Shown in pieces: positions 1 through 7,897 of a stretch of DNA of 15,752 nt; within the stretch, counting starts at the first letter, position 1; the number at the start of each line of letters is the position of its first letter. The position numbers and the translations under genes are program-made. The notes under the pieces were generated by a model. The model saw nothing but the letters and a program-made list of their open reading frames with translations, was not told the origin of the DNA and made no database searches. This DNA comes from SXPK01 sp041168165 (GTDB taxonomy: Bacteria; Planctomycetota; UBA1135; UBA2386): assembly GCA_041168165.1 (NCBI GenBank), contig JBEELK010000104.1:1-15752 (forward strand). Reading direction: 5' to 3'.

Positions 1-1358
1 GCGCCGTTTAGCAGCGTGTGGACCCAGATCGATGCGGCGTAGCCGAGCGCAATGAATGGCATGACCTTGAGGTGCCCGCCAAACGTGTAACTGCCCCGGG
101 CTGAACCCATGAGCGCAACTCCTGCTGCTGAGCCCACGGACAGCAGCGAGCCGCCAACGCCAGCCGTGAGCGTAACGAGCAGCCAGTTGTAGTCAGCAAG
201 CGGTGTGTGCAGCGCGCCACTAGGGTCCATAGGCGGGTTCATCCCGATCACGGCGAACATCACCGGCACGTTGTCGACGACCGCAGAGAGGATGCCGATG
301 CCCACGTTGGCCCAGAACGCGCCGATGCCGCCGTCCGCGGCGAAAAGCCAATTGCCGACGAGCGTGAGGTAGCCGAGTTCTTGCATCGCGCCGACGCACA
401 TCACGACGCCGAAGAAGAACAGCATCGTGTCCCACTCGACGTCCGCGACGTTCTTGAACACGTCGAGCGGCTCGCCGGTGCCGCGCTTGTGGTGACGTCG
501 AGTGACGAACCAGCCGTAGATGAAGTAGTAGCCGAGGCCTGTCATCATCCCGAGGAATGGCGGGATGTGGAACGCCATGTGGAAGACGACCGAAGTGACG
601 ATCGTGGCAAGGAACAGCACGATCACGACGAGCCATCCCTCCTTGAGCTGCGCGTTCTGCTGAACGCTGTGCGGCGAGTCCTTTGGCACCAAGAAGTGCA
701 TGCACGCTGCGGGCACCAGCCAGTTCACCAGCGAGGGGACGAACAACGCCAAGAACTTGGTCGTGTGCACCTTGCCCTCTTGCCACACCATCAACGTCGT
801 GATGTCGCCGAAGGGTGAGAACGCACCACCCGCATTGGCAGCGATCACGATGTTGGTGCACGCAAGGCTGATGAACCATGCATGGCCACGGCCGACGGAG
901 ATCGCGACGGCGCCCATCAGAAGGGCGGTCGTCATGTTGTCGGCAACTGGCGAGATGAAGAACGCCAGCGCACCGGTCAGCCAGAACACGGCGCGGAGGC
1001 TGAAGCCGCGCGATACGAGGATCGAATTGAGCTTGAGGAAGACGTTGTGCTGCGAGATGGCGGAGATGTAGGTCATCGCCACCATCAAGAAGAGGAACAG
1101 CGCGCCATAGTCCGCCACATGGTGCATGACGCGGTCCTCCATATGGGACGTGTCGAGCGCATGGCTCTCCGGATGCGCGTGGTAGGCGACGGCGACGAGC
1201 GTCCAGCAAGCGCCCGCGGCTAGGACCACGGGGATCGACTTACGGACATGCAGTCGCTCCTCGAGCACCACGAGGAGATACGCAAGGCAGAAGAGGACAA
1301 GCGCGAGTTGCGCCGGCCCGGTCGACGTGAGATCGAACGAGAGGAGGTTTGCGATCAC
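1..1358 (-). CDS. nhaD: NhaD-type Na+/H+ antiporter (partial, 3' end beyond left edge)
   Basis: Inner-membrane antiporter of the NhaD family (ion-transporter superfamily), expected to exchange Na+ or Li+ for H+. Reading the minus strand leftward from 1358 gives 452 residues with no stop before the edge. Family features seen: LVLFCLAYLLVVLEE near residues 20-34, FFISPVADNMTTALLMGA at 133-150 with the Asp140-Asn141 pair, NAGGAFSPFGDITTLM at 175-190, SAVVDNVPV at 358-366 with Asp362-Asn363, and GGSLLSVGSAAGVALMG at 402-418. Several hydrophobic helices are evident. The length suggests that only a few C-terminal residues are missing. The start is uncertain: the frame is open back to a stop at 1416-1418 and contains no ATG before the conserved region, so GTG at 1356-1358 is the only usual start, with a weak AAGAG about 7 nt upstream. 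It lies 104 nt downstream of the SWIM gene in the same direction. Family identity is strong; the exact start is not. Confidence 0.9.
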   Translation of the reverse strand, partial: MIANLLSFDLTSTGPAQLALVLFCLAYLLVVLEERLHVRKSIPVVLAAGACWTLVAVAYHAHPESHALDTSHMEDRVMHHVADYGALFLFLMVAMTYISAISQHNVFLKLNSILVSRGFSLRAVFWLTGALAFFISPVADNMTTALLMGAVAISVGRGHAWFISLACTNIVIAANAGGAFSPFGDITTLMVWQEGKVHTTKFLALFVPSLVNWLVPAACMHFLVPKDSPHSVQQNAQLKEGWLVVIVLFLATIVTSVVFHMAFHIPPFLGMMTGLGYYFIYGWFVTRRHHKRGTGEPLDVFKNVADVEWDTMLFFFGVVMCVGAMQELGYLTLVGNWLFAADGGIGAFWANVGIGILSAVVDNVPVMFAVIGMNPPMDPSGALHTPLADYNWLLVTLTAGVGGSLLSVGSAAGVALMGSARGSYTFGGHLKVMPFIALGYAASIWVHTLLNG

Positions 1359-1462
1359 GGAGACGCTCTTGGCCGAGAGGGGGACAGCGTCAGTGTCCGA
1401 ACTCGCTCGCCTCGCTCAAGCCGCAGTTCCGTGAAAGGACGCGCATTCGCGTCCAAAAAACG
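1359..1462 (-). other. Intergenic gap between the SWIM gene and nhaD
   Basis: This 104-nt gap holds the hairpin at 1437-1454. Nearer nhaD, a 7-bp direct repeat CTCGCTC lies at 1402-1408 and 1411-1417 (plus strand). I see no good promoter or Shine-Dalgarno site. Part of it may encode the true N terminus of NhaD if the GTG at 1358 is not the start, but the frame stops at 1416-1418. Confidence 0.6.
1437..1454 (-). terminator. Hairpin after the SWIM gene, possible weak terminator
   Basis: A perfect 7-bp inverted repeat, GGACGCG with loop AATG and CGCGTCC as read on the minus strand, begins 8 nt after the SWIM-gene stop codon. It is preceded by six T and followed by only three T (TTTCACGG). The position suits an intrinsic terminator or a 3'-end stabilising hairpin, but the short U tract makes efficient termination doubtful. 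On the plus strand the stem is followed by six A, so it would not terminate transcription in that direction. If it works, nhaD would need its own promoter, and I see none that is convincing between 1359 and 1436. Confidence 0.45.
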
Positions 1463-2170
1463 TCAGGCCTTTGGCTGCATGAGCGCTTCGAGGCGCGTCT
1501 TGACGGCCTCAACTGCGCGCGGCGAAACATCGCCTAGCAGCCAGCGAATCTGTGTCGGGGAGAGTGCCGCGTCGAGGTCAGCGCCTTCCGCTTCTGGATA
1601 AAGCACGGGTTCCTCGGGGGCGCCAAACGCAAGCGGAGGCAGGTCTTGGTCCGTGGTTTGTTGACGGACCTTCGCAAGCAGCCCGTGCAAGTCGATGCCG
1701 CGCAGCACGAGCAGTTCCCAAGGCTTTTCGTCGAGCCGTCGTGCGAACAGTTCGTTGAGCGCGAGCACGTGCCGGCATGGCTTTTCCTGCAAGTCACAGG
1801 AGCACCCAAACGTCACGCGGCGTGCATCCGGGAATAGAGGCTCGCCGACGATGCGAGCCAGCAGGCGGTCGAACGCACGCGGTACCTTGCCTTGCTCCAA
1901 GGCCTCGATGATCGACTTGCTGCGACGCAGCACGCGCACCACCGTGTTCCACTCCTTTTGCGGGAGCGTCATCACCTGGAGGCTTACTTCGTGGATGGAG
2001 CCCATGGCCCCTTCCATCTCGGCGCGCATCGATCCTGGCCGAATGCGGACCATCGGCTTGCGGATCGAGGGCAGCAACTCGAGCGCGGCGGCGAGACGCT
2101 TGTCATCCACTCCGCGCGTGGCTTCGCGGCGCCAGCGCTCACCAAGGGAGACGCTCTTTTGCTCGCTCAT
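1463..2170 (-). CDS. SWIM zinc-finger domain protein, partner of SNF2 helicase
   Basis: A 235-residue soluble protein. The SWIM signature CxCx(n)CxH is present as CSCDLQEKPCRH, with Cys123, Cys125, Cys132 and His134 as likely zinc ligands. The following segment, ALNELFARRLDEKPWELLVLRG, matches bacterial SWIM proteins usually encoded beside SNF2-type helicases. The N-terminal region (about 10-110) is basic and resembles the conserved part that precedes SWIM in these proteins. SWIM domains are predicted to bind DNA or protein; the role of the bacterial helicase-SWIM pair is not established. The ATG at 2168-2170 overlaps the helicase stop in an ATGA junction (4 nt). A strong AAGGAGG lies at 2178-2184, 7 nt upstream, so this start is preferred although the frame is open to 2764. 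Co-translation with the helicase suggests that the two act together. Confidence 0.88.
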   Translation of the reverse strand: MSEQKSVSLGERWRREATRGVDDKRLAAALELLPSIRKPMVRIRPGSMRAEMEGAMGSIHEVSLQVMTLPQKEWNTVVRVLRRSKSIIEALEQGKVPRAFDRLLARIVGEPLFPDARRVTFGCSCDLQEKPCRHVLALNELFARRLDEKPWELLVLRGIDLHGLLAKVRQQTTDQDLPPLAFGAPEEPVLYPEAEGADLDAALSPTQIRWLLGDVSPRAVEAVKTRLEALMQPKA

Positions 2171-5049
2171 GCCATCGCCTCCTTGCGATCCAGCGCGAGG
2201 AGCTTCTTCAGGTCCTCGTTGCTGAGTTCGGTGATCCAGTTCTCGCCTGCAGCAAGCAGGTTGTCCGCGACCTCGCGCTTGCGCTCGAGCATCTGCTGGA
2301 TGCGTTCTTCGAGCGTGCCGGTGCAGACGAACTTGTGCACGAACACGTTGCGCAACTGGCCGATGCGGAACGCGCGGTCCGTCGCTTGGTCTTCGACAGC
2401 CGGGTTCCACCAGCGGTCGAAGTGGAATACGCGGTTGGCGGCAGTGAGGTTGAGGCCGGTGCCGCCTGCCTTGAGCGACAGGATGAATACCTTGGGGCCG
2501 TCGGGCCGCGATTCCTGGAAGTCCGCGACCATCGTGTCGCGCTCCTTCTGCGGCACGCTGCCGTGCAGGAATAGGACTGGGCCGCCGATGCGCTCTTCGA
2601 CGTGCGTCTTCAGCAGCGATCCCATTTCCTTGAACTGCGTGAACACAAGGCAGCGATCGCCTTCTTCGAGTGCCTCCTCGAGCATCTCGGTGAGCAGGTC
2701 CAACTTGCCGCTGCGAGACGGCAGCGAACTGCCATCGCCGAGGTAGTGCGCCGGATGGTTGCACACTTGCTTGAGCCGAAGCAGCGTAGTGAGGATCGCG
2801 CCGCGGCGGGCAATGCCTTCTTGCGCGCGCTCGACTTCTTGCAAGCCCTTGCGGACCACGGACTCGTAGAGGATTGCCTGCTCGCGCGTCAGCGACGACG
2901 CGACGATCTGCTCGGTCTTCTCCGGAAGGTCCGAGACGATCTCGGAGTCGGTCTTGAGGCGACGCAACACGAACGGGCGCACGAGCCGCGCGAGCGCGGA
3001 CATCGAGCTCTGTCGGCGCTGCTTCACGATCGGGTGCTCCAGCGTCTGCAAGAACTGGGTCCGTGAGCCGAGCAGGCCTTCGTTGAGGAAGTCCATGATC
3101 GACCAGAGGTCGAGCGGCCTGTTCTCGAGCGGCGTGCCGGTGAGCGCTACGCGGAAGTTGCCGCGCAATGCGCGAGCGACCTTGGACTGCTTGGTCGTCG
3201 GGTTCTTGATGTTCTGCGCTTCATCGAGGATCACGCCCTCGAACGCGCACGACGTGAGGAGCTCTTCGTCACGCTGCAGCAAGTTGTAGCTGGTCAGCAT
3301 GATGTCGTGCTTGTCGAGGACCTTCTGGAACTCCTCTGCCGACTCCGCGCGCGTCTTCCCGTGATGCAGGGTCGTGCGCAACTCGGGCGCAAAGCGGATC
3401 AGCTCGCGACGCCAGTTACCGAGCACGGAGACCGGGCAGACGATCAAGAGGCAGCCAGGCTTGTCCGTGCGTTTGCGCCAATCGAGCATGACAGCGATTG
3501 CTTGCACTGTCTTGCCGAGACCCATGTCGTCCGCGAGGCATGCGCCAAAGCCTTGGTCGACTAGGTAGTACATCCACGAATGGCCGCGTTGCTGATAGGG
3601 CCGCAGCTCGCCGAGGAAGCCCTTGGGCATCGGACGCCCTTCGACGTTGCGCGACTTCTCCAGGCTCTCGAGCAACGCTTCGAGTCGAGGCGTGCTCGCG
3701 ATCGTCTCCATCGCGAGGCCGTGCAAGTGCGCCGCGCCGCCGAGGCGAAGGCGAAGGGCCTCGAAGAAGCTGATCCGCTCCCCGGTCTCCGCCATGCGCT
3801 TCTTGAAGTCGATCAGCGCTTGTCGGTCCTTCGGGCTCAGCAGCACGGGGCGGTTGTCGAGGAACACCAACGGCGACTTGGCGTCGACGAGTGCATCGAA
3901 CTCTTCGCGCGTCAGGACGGTTTCGCCGAGCGCAAGATTCCAGCGGAACTCGAACCAAGGCCGCGTGGAGTCGCCGCCTGGGATTTCTGCGAGCGTGACG
4001 TGCGCGGCGAGTCGCTGCATCGACTCGACACCGGGAACCCGTAGCTCGAAGCCTTCGGTTTCGAGCAGCGGGATGTGGTCGAGGATCTGGTCGAGTTCTT
4101 GGCGATTTAGGCTCGCCTTGCCGTCGACGAGATTGCGAGCGCGACGCAGCGGCGGCAGCTTCTCGGACAGCTCGTCGATCTTGTTCTCGAAGCGCTGCAC
4201 GCTGTCGCGCAGCAACTCATTGGGGAACAGCGATTGGCTGATGCGCTGGTGCACCTGCTCGAGCGTTTCGAGCAGGTTCACAGTCGGAATCGGCCGCGCC
4301 AGCAACTGCAGACCCCACGGCGCGTTCTCTTCGAGTGGCTGGTCCGGCACGAGGATCTCGAGCACAGGCACCATGTCCGTGTGCCAGAACTCGCGCGGCA
4401 GTCGCTCTGCCTTCTCGAAGGCCGGTTTCGCGTCGTTTGCGATCTGATCGATCGCGTGCGCTGCAAAGCTGACAAGCAGATTGCGCGCCGTGACGGCATA
4501 GACGGGATCGTCAGGAACCGCGGTGCGCGCGGTCAGCAGGCTTCCAGGCACCAGTTCGGCCAGCGCCGCGAGGCACCACTGAGAGTCCAAAGACCAATGC
4601 GGCGCGAAGCGCGCGACGCCGGGTTGTGGTGCTGGAGCGAAGTCGCCGCGATCGCGCATCTGCACAACGAGCTTGCAGGCTGCAGCAAGCGCGCGGAGCG
4701 TCGGCGCAAGAGGATCGATATCGAGCGCAGCGAGGACCGGAACGGCGTCTGCAAGCGATGCGGCGAGAGCGGGCATCGTCCAGAGGGACGGCGCGATGCG
4801 CGCATTCTTCTGCTCGTCGTCATCGGCGACGGCGGATTGGATCGGCTGCAGCGATTGCTCTTCGATAGGCAGCAGGATCTGGAGATCTACTGGCTCCGTC
4901 TTGCCGCGCAGCGAGTCGGGCAGAGCGTCCTGCGTGATCCCTGATTGCGACCAGAATGCAATGCGAGCACCGCCAGGGGCTCGCGTGTGCAGGTAGGCAG
5001 CTTGGAGGGCTGCCAATGGGGGCGGCGTCACGCCACGGTCGTCGGACAT
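2167..5049 (-). CDS. SNF2/HepA-family DEAD-like helicase
   Basis: A 960-residue superfamily 2 ATPase of the Swi2/Snf2 type, expected to translocate on double-stranded DNA and remodel DNA-protein complexes. The N-terminal half (about 1-470) lacks helicase motifs. Its segment around 320-450 (including FLDNRPVLLSPKDRQALIDF) resembles the SNF2-helicase-associated region of bacterial proteins. The catalytic core follows: Walker A DDMGLGKT at 507-514, DEAQ at 609-612, LTGTP at 636-640, LVFTQF at about 801-806, SLKAGGTGLNL near 858-868, and motif VI QATDRAFRIGQ at 888-898. All key motifs are intact. Its ATG is 17 nt after the ctaF stop, with only a weak G-rich RBS candidate, and its stop overlaps the SWIM gene by 4 nt. 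The position makes it a probable distal gene of the respiratory operon, an unexpected context. Helicase identity is very secure; the biological role is not. Confidence 0.95.
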   Translation of the reverse strand: MSDDRGVTPPPLAALQAAYLHTRAPGGARIAFWSQSGITQDALPDSLRGKTEPVDLQILLPIEEQSLQPIQSAVADDDEQKNARIAPSLWTMPALAASLADAVPVLAALDIDPLAPTLRALAAACKLVVQMRDRGDFAPAPQPGVARFAPHWSLDSQWCLAALAELVPGSLLTARTAVPDDPVYAVTARNLLVSFAAHAIDQIANDAKPAFEKAERLPREFWHTDMVPVLEILVPDQPLEENAPWGLQLLARPIPTVNLLETLEQVHQRISQSLFPNELLRDSVQRFENKIDELSEKLPPLRRARNLVDGKASLNRQELDQILDHIPLLETEGFELRVPGVESMQRLAAHVTLAEIPGGDSTRPWFEFRWNLALGETVLTREEFDALVDAKSPLVFLDNRPVLLSPKDRQALIDFKKRMAETGERISFFEALRLRLGGAAHLHGLAMETIASTPRLEALLESLEKSRNVEGRPMPKGFLGELRPYQQRGHSWMYYLVDQGFGACLADDMGLGKTVQAIAVMLDWRKRTDKPGCLLIVCPVSVLGNWRRELIRFAPELRTTLHHGKTRAESAEEFQKVLDKHDIMLTSYNLLQRDEELLTSCAFEGVILDEAQNIKNPTTKQSKVARALRGNFRVALTGTPLENRPLDLWSIMDFLNEGLLGSRTQFLQTLEHPIVKQRRQSSMSALARLVRPFVLRRLKTDSEIVSDLPEKTEQIVASSLTREQAILYESVVRKGLQEVERAQEGIARRGAILTTLLRLKQVCNHPAHYLGDGSSLPSRSGKLDLLTEMLEEALEEGDRCLVFTQFKEMGSLLKTHVEERIGGPVLFLHGSVPQKERDTMVADFQESRPDGPKVFILSLKAGGTGLNLTAANRVFHFDRWWNPAVEDQATDRAFRIGQLRNVFVHKFVCTGTLEERIQQMLERKREVADNLLAAGENWITELSNEDLKKLLALDRKEAMA

Positions 5050-5067
5050 CGAGGCCGCCCCAGGCGA

Positions 5068-5469
5068 TCAGTGGTTCTCTGCGTGCGGCTTTGGCTGCAC
5101 GAATCCGTTGTCGACAGGCAGCTTCACCGTGCGCAACGGGTCGTCGTCTCCGCGCGTTGCTTGATCGCTCAGCGTGAAGATCAGCAGCAGTGACAAGAAC
5201 AGGAAGGAGCTGAGGAAGACGAGCTTGTTGATCGCCGTGTCCCACTTCACGTGCATGAAGATCGCGATCACCAGCGATGCCTTGACGCTCGCGATCAGCA
5301 TCGCGATCAGCAAGTTGGCGGAGCCGAAGTCGACGCGCGACGCGGCGACCGTGATGATCGTGAGGAACAGCAGCGCGAGCAGGACGTTGACGAACGTCTT
5401 GGTCGACGTGACGTGATGCGGCCCGTAGCTGTGGGCGTCGTGGCCGTGCGCGTGATCGTGGGCAGACAT
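5068..5469 (-). CDS. ctaF: caa3-type cytochrome c oxidase subunit IV
   Basis: A 133-residue membrane protein of the bacterial oxidase subunit IV family. Three hydrophobic helices lie at about 26-44, 50-74 and 82-102. The segment FMHVKWDTAINKLVF (71-85) is typical of this family. Subunit IV is an accessory, non-catalytic part of the oxidase that probably aids assembly or stability. The N terminus is strikingly His-rich (seven His in the first 19 residues: H4, 6, 8, 10, 13, 18, 19), a feature shared with other subunits in this cluster. The ATG at 5467-5469 shares one base with the ctaE stop (TGATG), which suggests translational coupling. It is the last oxidase gene; the next gene downstream is the SNF2 helicase. 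Confidence 0.9.
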   Translation of the reverse strand: MSAHDHAHGHDAHSYGPHHVTSTKTFVNVLLALLFLTIITVAASRVDFGSANLLIAMLIASVKASLVIAIFMHVKWDTAINKLVFLSSFLFLSLLLIFTLSDQATRGDDDPLRTVKLPVDNGFVQPKPHAENH

Positions 5470-6197
5470 CAGGGCACCAGGTAGAGCAGCGGGAAGAGGA
5501 AGATCCAGATCAGGTCGACGAGGTGCCAGTAGAGGCCGACCAAGTCGACAGGCAGGAAGTAGTTCGCGTGGAAGCGGCCCTTGGCGGCGCCGAACATGAT
5601 CCAGACGATCAGGCCCGCGCCGATGATGACGTGCAGACCGTGGATCGCCGTCATCGTGAAGTAGATCGAGAAGAACAGGTTGCCGTGCTCGACGCCGGCC
5701 ATGACGCCGTCATGGTCGGTGTACCACTGCAGTTGCTGGCCGAGCGCGTCGTGCATTCCGCCGAACACGGGCAACAGGCCGTGGTCGAACTTGGCCTGAT
5801 ACTCGACGAACTTGATGCACATGAAGATGACCGCGCCGATCACCGTCAGCGCGCAGTACATCAACAGCTTGCCCTTTTGGCTCACCTGCGCGGAGCGCAC
5901 GCCCATGGCCATTGTCCACGAGCTCAGCAGTAGCACGATCGTGTTGATCGCGCCAAGGCGCCAGTTGAGTTGCTCCCCGCCGACCTTGAAGGTCTCCGGG
6001 TAGACCTGATGGAAGAAGAAGTAGGCAGCGAAGAGGCCGCCGAAGAGCAGGATTTCCGTCGCGAGGAACAGCCAGAAGCCGAGCTTGGCTGCCTGGAACT
6101 CCTGCGTGGGAGTGTCGAAGTGGTGCGCGACGGTGTGCGGCAAGAAGCCGGGTCCCGGCGCGGGGACGACGACGGAGTGTCCGTGATCGTGGCTCAT
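5469..6197 (-). CDS. ctaE: Cytochrome c oxidase subunit III
   Basis: A 242-residue integral membrane protein of the COX3 family. I count five helices (about 39-63, 84-103, 111-133, 172-202 and 219-241), so this is the short bacterial form lacking the first two helices of mitochondrial COX3. The conserved glutamate lies in LATEILLFGG (Glu48), and the C-terminal YWHLVDLIWIFLFPLLYL is characteristic. An extended polar loop at about 134-171 (FGGMHDALGQQLQWYTDHDG region) is longer than I expect for the family. Subunit III stabilises the catalytic core and supports proton uptake in related enzymes. The N terminus begins MSHDHGH and is His-rich. It starts 31 nt after the subunit I stop and overlaps the start of ctaF by one base. 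Confidence 0.94.
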   Translation of the reverse strand: MSHDHGHSVVVPAPGPGFLPHTVAHHFDTPTQEFQAAKLGFWLFLATEILLFGGLFAAYFFFHQVYPETFKVGGEQLNWRLGAINTIVLLLSSWTMAMGVRSAQVSQKGKLLMYCALTVIGAVIFMCIKFVEYQAKFDHGLLPVFGGMHDALGQQLQWYTDHDGVMAGVEHGNLFFSIYFTMTAIHGLHVIIGAGLIVWIMFGAAKGRFHANYFLPVDLVGLYWHLVDLIWIFLFPLLYLVP

Positions 6198-6228
6198 GGG
6201 GATCTCGTGGATTCTGCGTTGTGCCGCG

Positions 6229-7887
6229 TCAGCGGACCGGGGTCTGCGTCGTCTTGAGGTCGAGCGTCGAGTAGTCGTAGACCTCAGTGGTCACGACCGG
6301 CGGCTCGTCGAAGTTCTCGAGCGGCGGAGGCGTCGGCGACAGCCATTCGAGCGTCACGCCGCCCCAGTGGTTCTGCATCGCCTTCTTGCCGGCGAGCAGA
6401 GAGTGGACGAGGTAGCCGACCATCAGCGCCACGCCGGCGCCGAGGATCATCGCGCCGATCGTCGAGGCTTGGTGGAACGGCTGGTAGTCCTCGATGTATG
6501 TCGCATACCGACGCGGCATGCCGCGGCTGCCCATCACGAACTGCGGGATGAACGTCGCGTTGAAGCCGACGAAGATGATGCCGCACGCGAGCTTCGCGAG
6601 GCCTTCGTTGTAGATCACGCCGAAGATCTTGGGCCACCAGTGGTGCAGGCCGGCGAAGAACGCCAGCGCAATGGAGCCCATCATCACGTAGTGGAAGTGC
6701 GCGACGACGAAGTAGGTGTCGTGCAGGTGGATGTCGACGTTGAGAGCACCGAGGATCACGCCCGTGAGACCGCCGATCGCGAAGATGATCAGGAAGGCCA
6801 GCGTGTAGAGCATCGGCGAGTTCATCGCGATCGAGCCCTTCCAGATCGTCGCGACCCAGCTGAACTCCTTGATGGCTGTCGGGATCGCCACGAAGAAGGT
6901 CAAGAACGAGAACGCGAACATCGCGTACGTCGACTGACCGCTCGTGAACATGTGGTGGCCCCACACGAGGAAGCTGATCACTGCGATCGCGATCGAGCTG
7001 AACGCGATGAGCTTGTAGCCGAACAGCGGCTTGCGGCTGTGGACCGTGACCAGCTCACTGATGATGCCGAAGGCCGGCAGCACCATGATGTAGACCGCGG
7101 GGTGGCTGTAGAACCAGAAGAAGTGCTCGAACAGCACCGGGTCGCCGCCGAGGCGCGGATCGAAGATGCCGACGCCATAGAGGCGCTCGAACGCGACGAG
7201 CAGGATCGTGATGCCGAGCACCGGCGTCGCCAGAACCTGCAGGATCGAAGTCGCATAGATCGCCCAGACGAAGAGCGGCATGCGGAACCAGGTCATGCCT
7301 GGGGCGCGCAGCTTGTGCGTCGTGACGATGAAGTTGAGCCCCGTGAAGATCGAGCTGAAGCCGAGGATGAAGATGCCCAGCCCGATCGATACGACCGCTT
7401 GGTTCGTATAGAGGCTGTAGGGCGCGTAGAACGTCCAGCCCGTGTCAAAGCCGCCTGCGATGATCGCATAGAGGGCGAAGATCGTGCCGGTGACCCAGAG
7501 ATAGAAGCTCAGCAGGTTGAGGCGCGGCAGCGCGACGTCTTTGGCGCCCAACATGATTGGGAGCACGATGTTTCCGAGTGACCCCGGGATTGCTGGGATC
7601 ACGAAGATGAACACCATGAACACGCCGTGCAGCGTGAACACTTGGTTGTAAGTCGCGTTGTCGAACAACGCGCCAGTCGGCTCCCACAGGTGCAGACGAA
7701 CGAGTAGCGCGAAGAGGCCGCCCGCGAGGAAGGCCGCCGTCACGCCAATCAGATACATGATGCCGATGCGCTTGTGGTCCAGGGTTGCGGCCCAGGACAT
7801 GAAGCCCTTCGTGACATTCAGGAAGTTGGGCTTCGCTGCGCCGTGCTCGCCGGCGTGCACCTCGTAAGCAGGAACGTTGGTCGTCAT
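6229..7887 (-). CDS. ctaD: Haem-copper oxygen reductase subunit I (A2 type)
   Basis: A 552-residue catalytic subunit that reduces O2 to water and pumps protons. Ligands visible: His87 (TLHGVFMVF) and His399 for low-spin haem a, His397 for haem a3 (VAHFHYVM), and His262, His311 and His312 for CuB (YSHPAVY, GHHMF). Tyr266 is the expected crosslinked tyrosine. The usual HPEVY glutamate is replaced by alanine and preceded by Tyr260-Ser261. This YSHP pattern defines A2-type enzymes such as Thermus and Rhodothermus caa3. The K-channel lysine is Lys340 in IPTAIKEFSW, and the D-channel entry aspartate is probably Asp117. About 12 helices are evident. It lies 10 nt downstream of coxB. Its proline-rich C-terminal tail (about 517-552) should be exposed to solvent. 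Confidence 0.97.
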   Translation of the reverse strand: MTTNVPAYEVHAGEHGAAKPNFLNVTKGFMSWAATLDHKRIGIMYLIGVTAAFLAGGLFALLVRLHLWEPTGALFDNATYNQVFTLHGVFMVFIFVIPAIPGSLGNIVLPIMLGAKDVALPRLNLLSFYLWVTGTIFALYAIIAGGFDTGWTFYAPYSLYTNQAVVSIGLGIFILGFSSIFTGLNFIVTTHKLRAPGMTWFRMPLFVWAIYATSILQVLATPVLGITILLVAFERLYGVGIFDPRLGGDPVLFEHFFWFYSHPAVYIMVLPAFGIISELVTVHSRKPLFGYKLIAFSSIAIAVISFLVWGHHMFTSGQSTYAMFAFSFLTFFVAIPTAIKEFSWVATIWKGSIAMNSPMLYTLAFLIIFAIGGLTGVILGALNVDIHLHDTYFVVAHFHYVMMGSIALAFFAGLHHWWPKIFGVIYNEGLAKLACGIIFVGFNATFIPQFVMGSRGMPRRYATYIEDYQPFHQASTIGAMILGAGVALMVGYLVHSLLAGKKAMQNHWGGVTLEWLSPTPPPLENFDEPPVVTTEVYDYSTLDLKTTQTPVR

Positions 7888-7897
7888 GGCTGGGCTC

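Noticed and set aside
220..1209. A 329-codon minus-strand open frame in the left part of the window.
   Set aside because: It is Arg-rich and featureless; another minus-strand frame over the same bases gives a clear NhaD antiporter running off the edge.
2171..2764. An N-terminal extension of the SWIM protein up to 2764.
   Set aside because: It lies wholly inside the helicase gene, has shadow-like composition, and a strong RBS with an ATGA overlap marks the start at 2170.
1463..5049. The SNF2-SWIM pair as part of an antiphage defence island such as DISARM.
   Set aside because: No methyltransferase, nuclease, phospholipase D or other defence gene lies nearby; the neighbours are respiratory genes and an antiporter.
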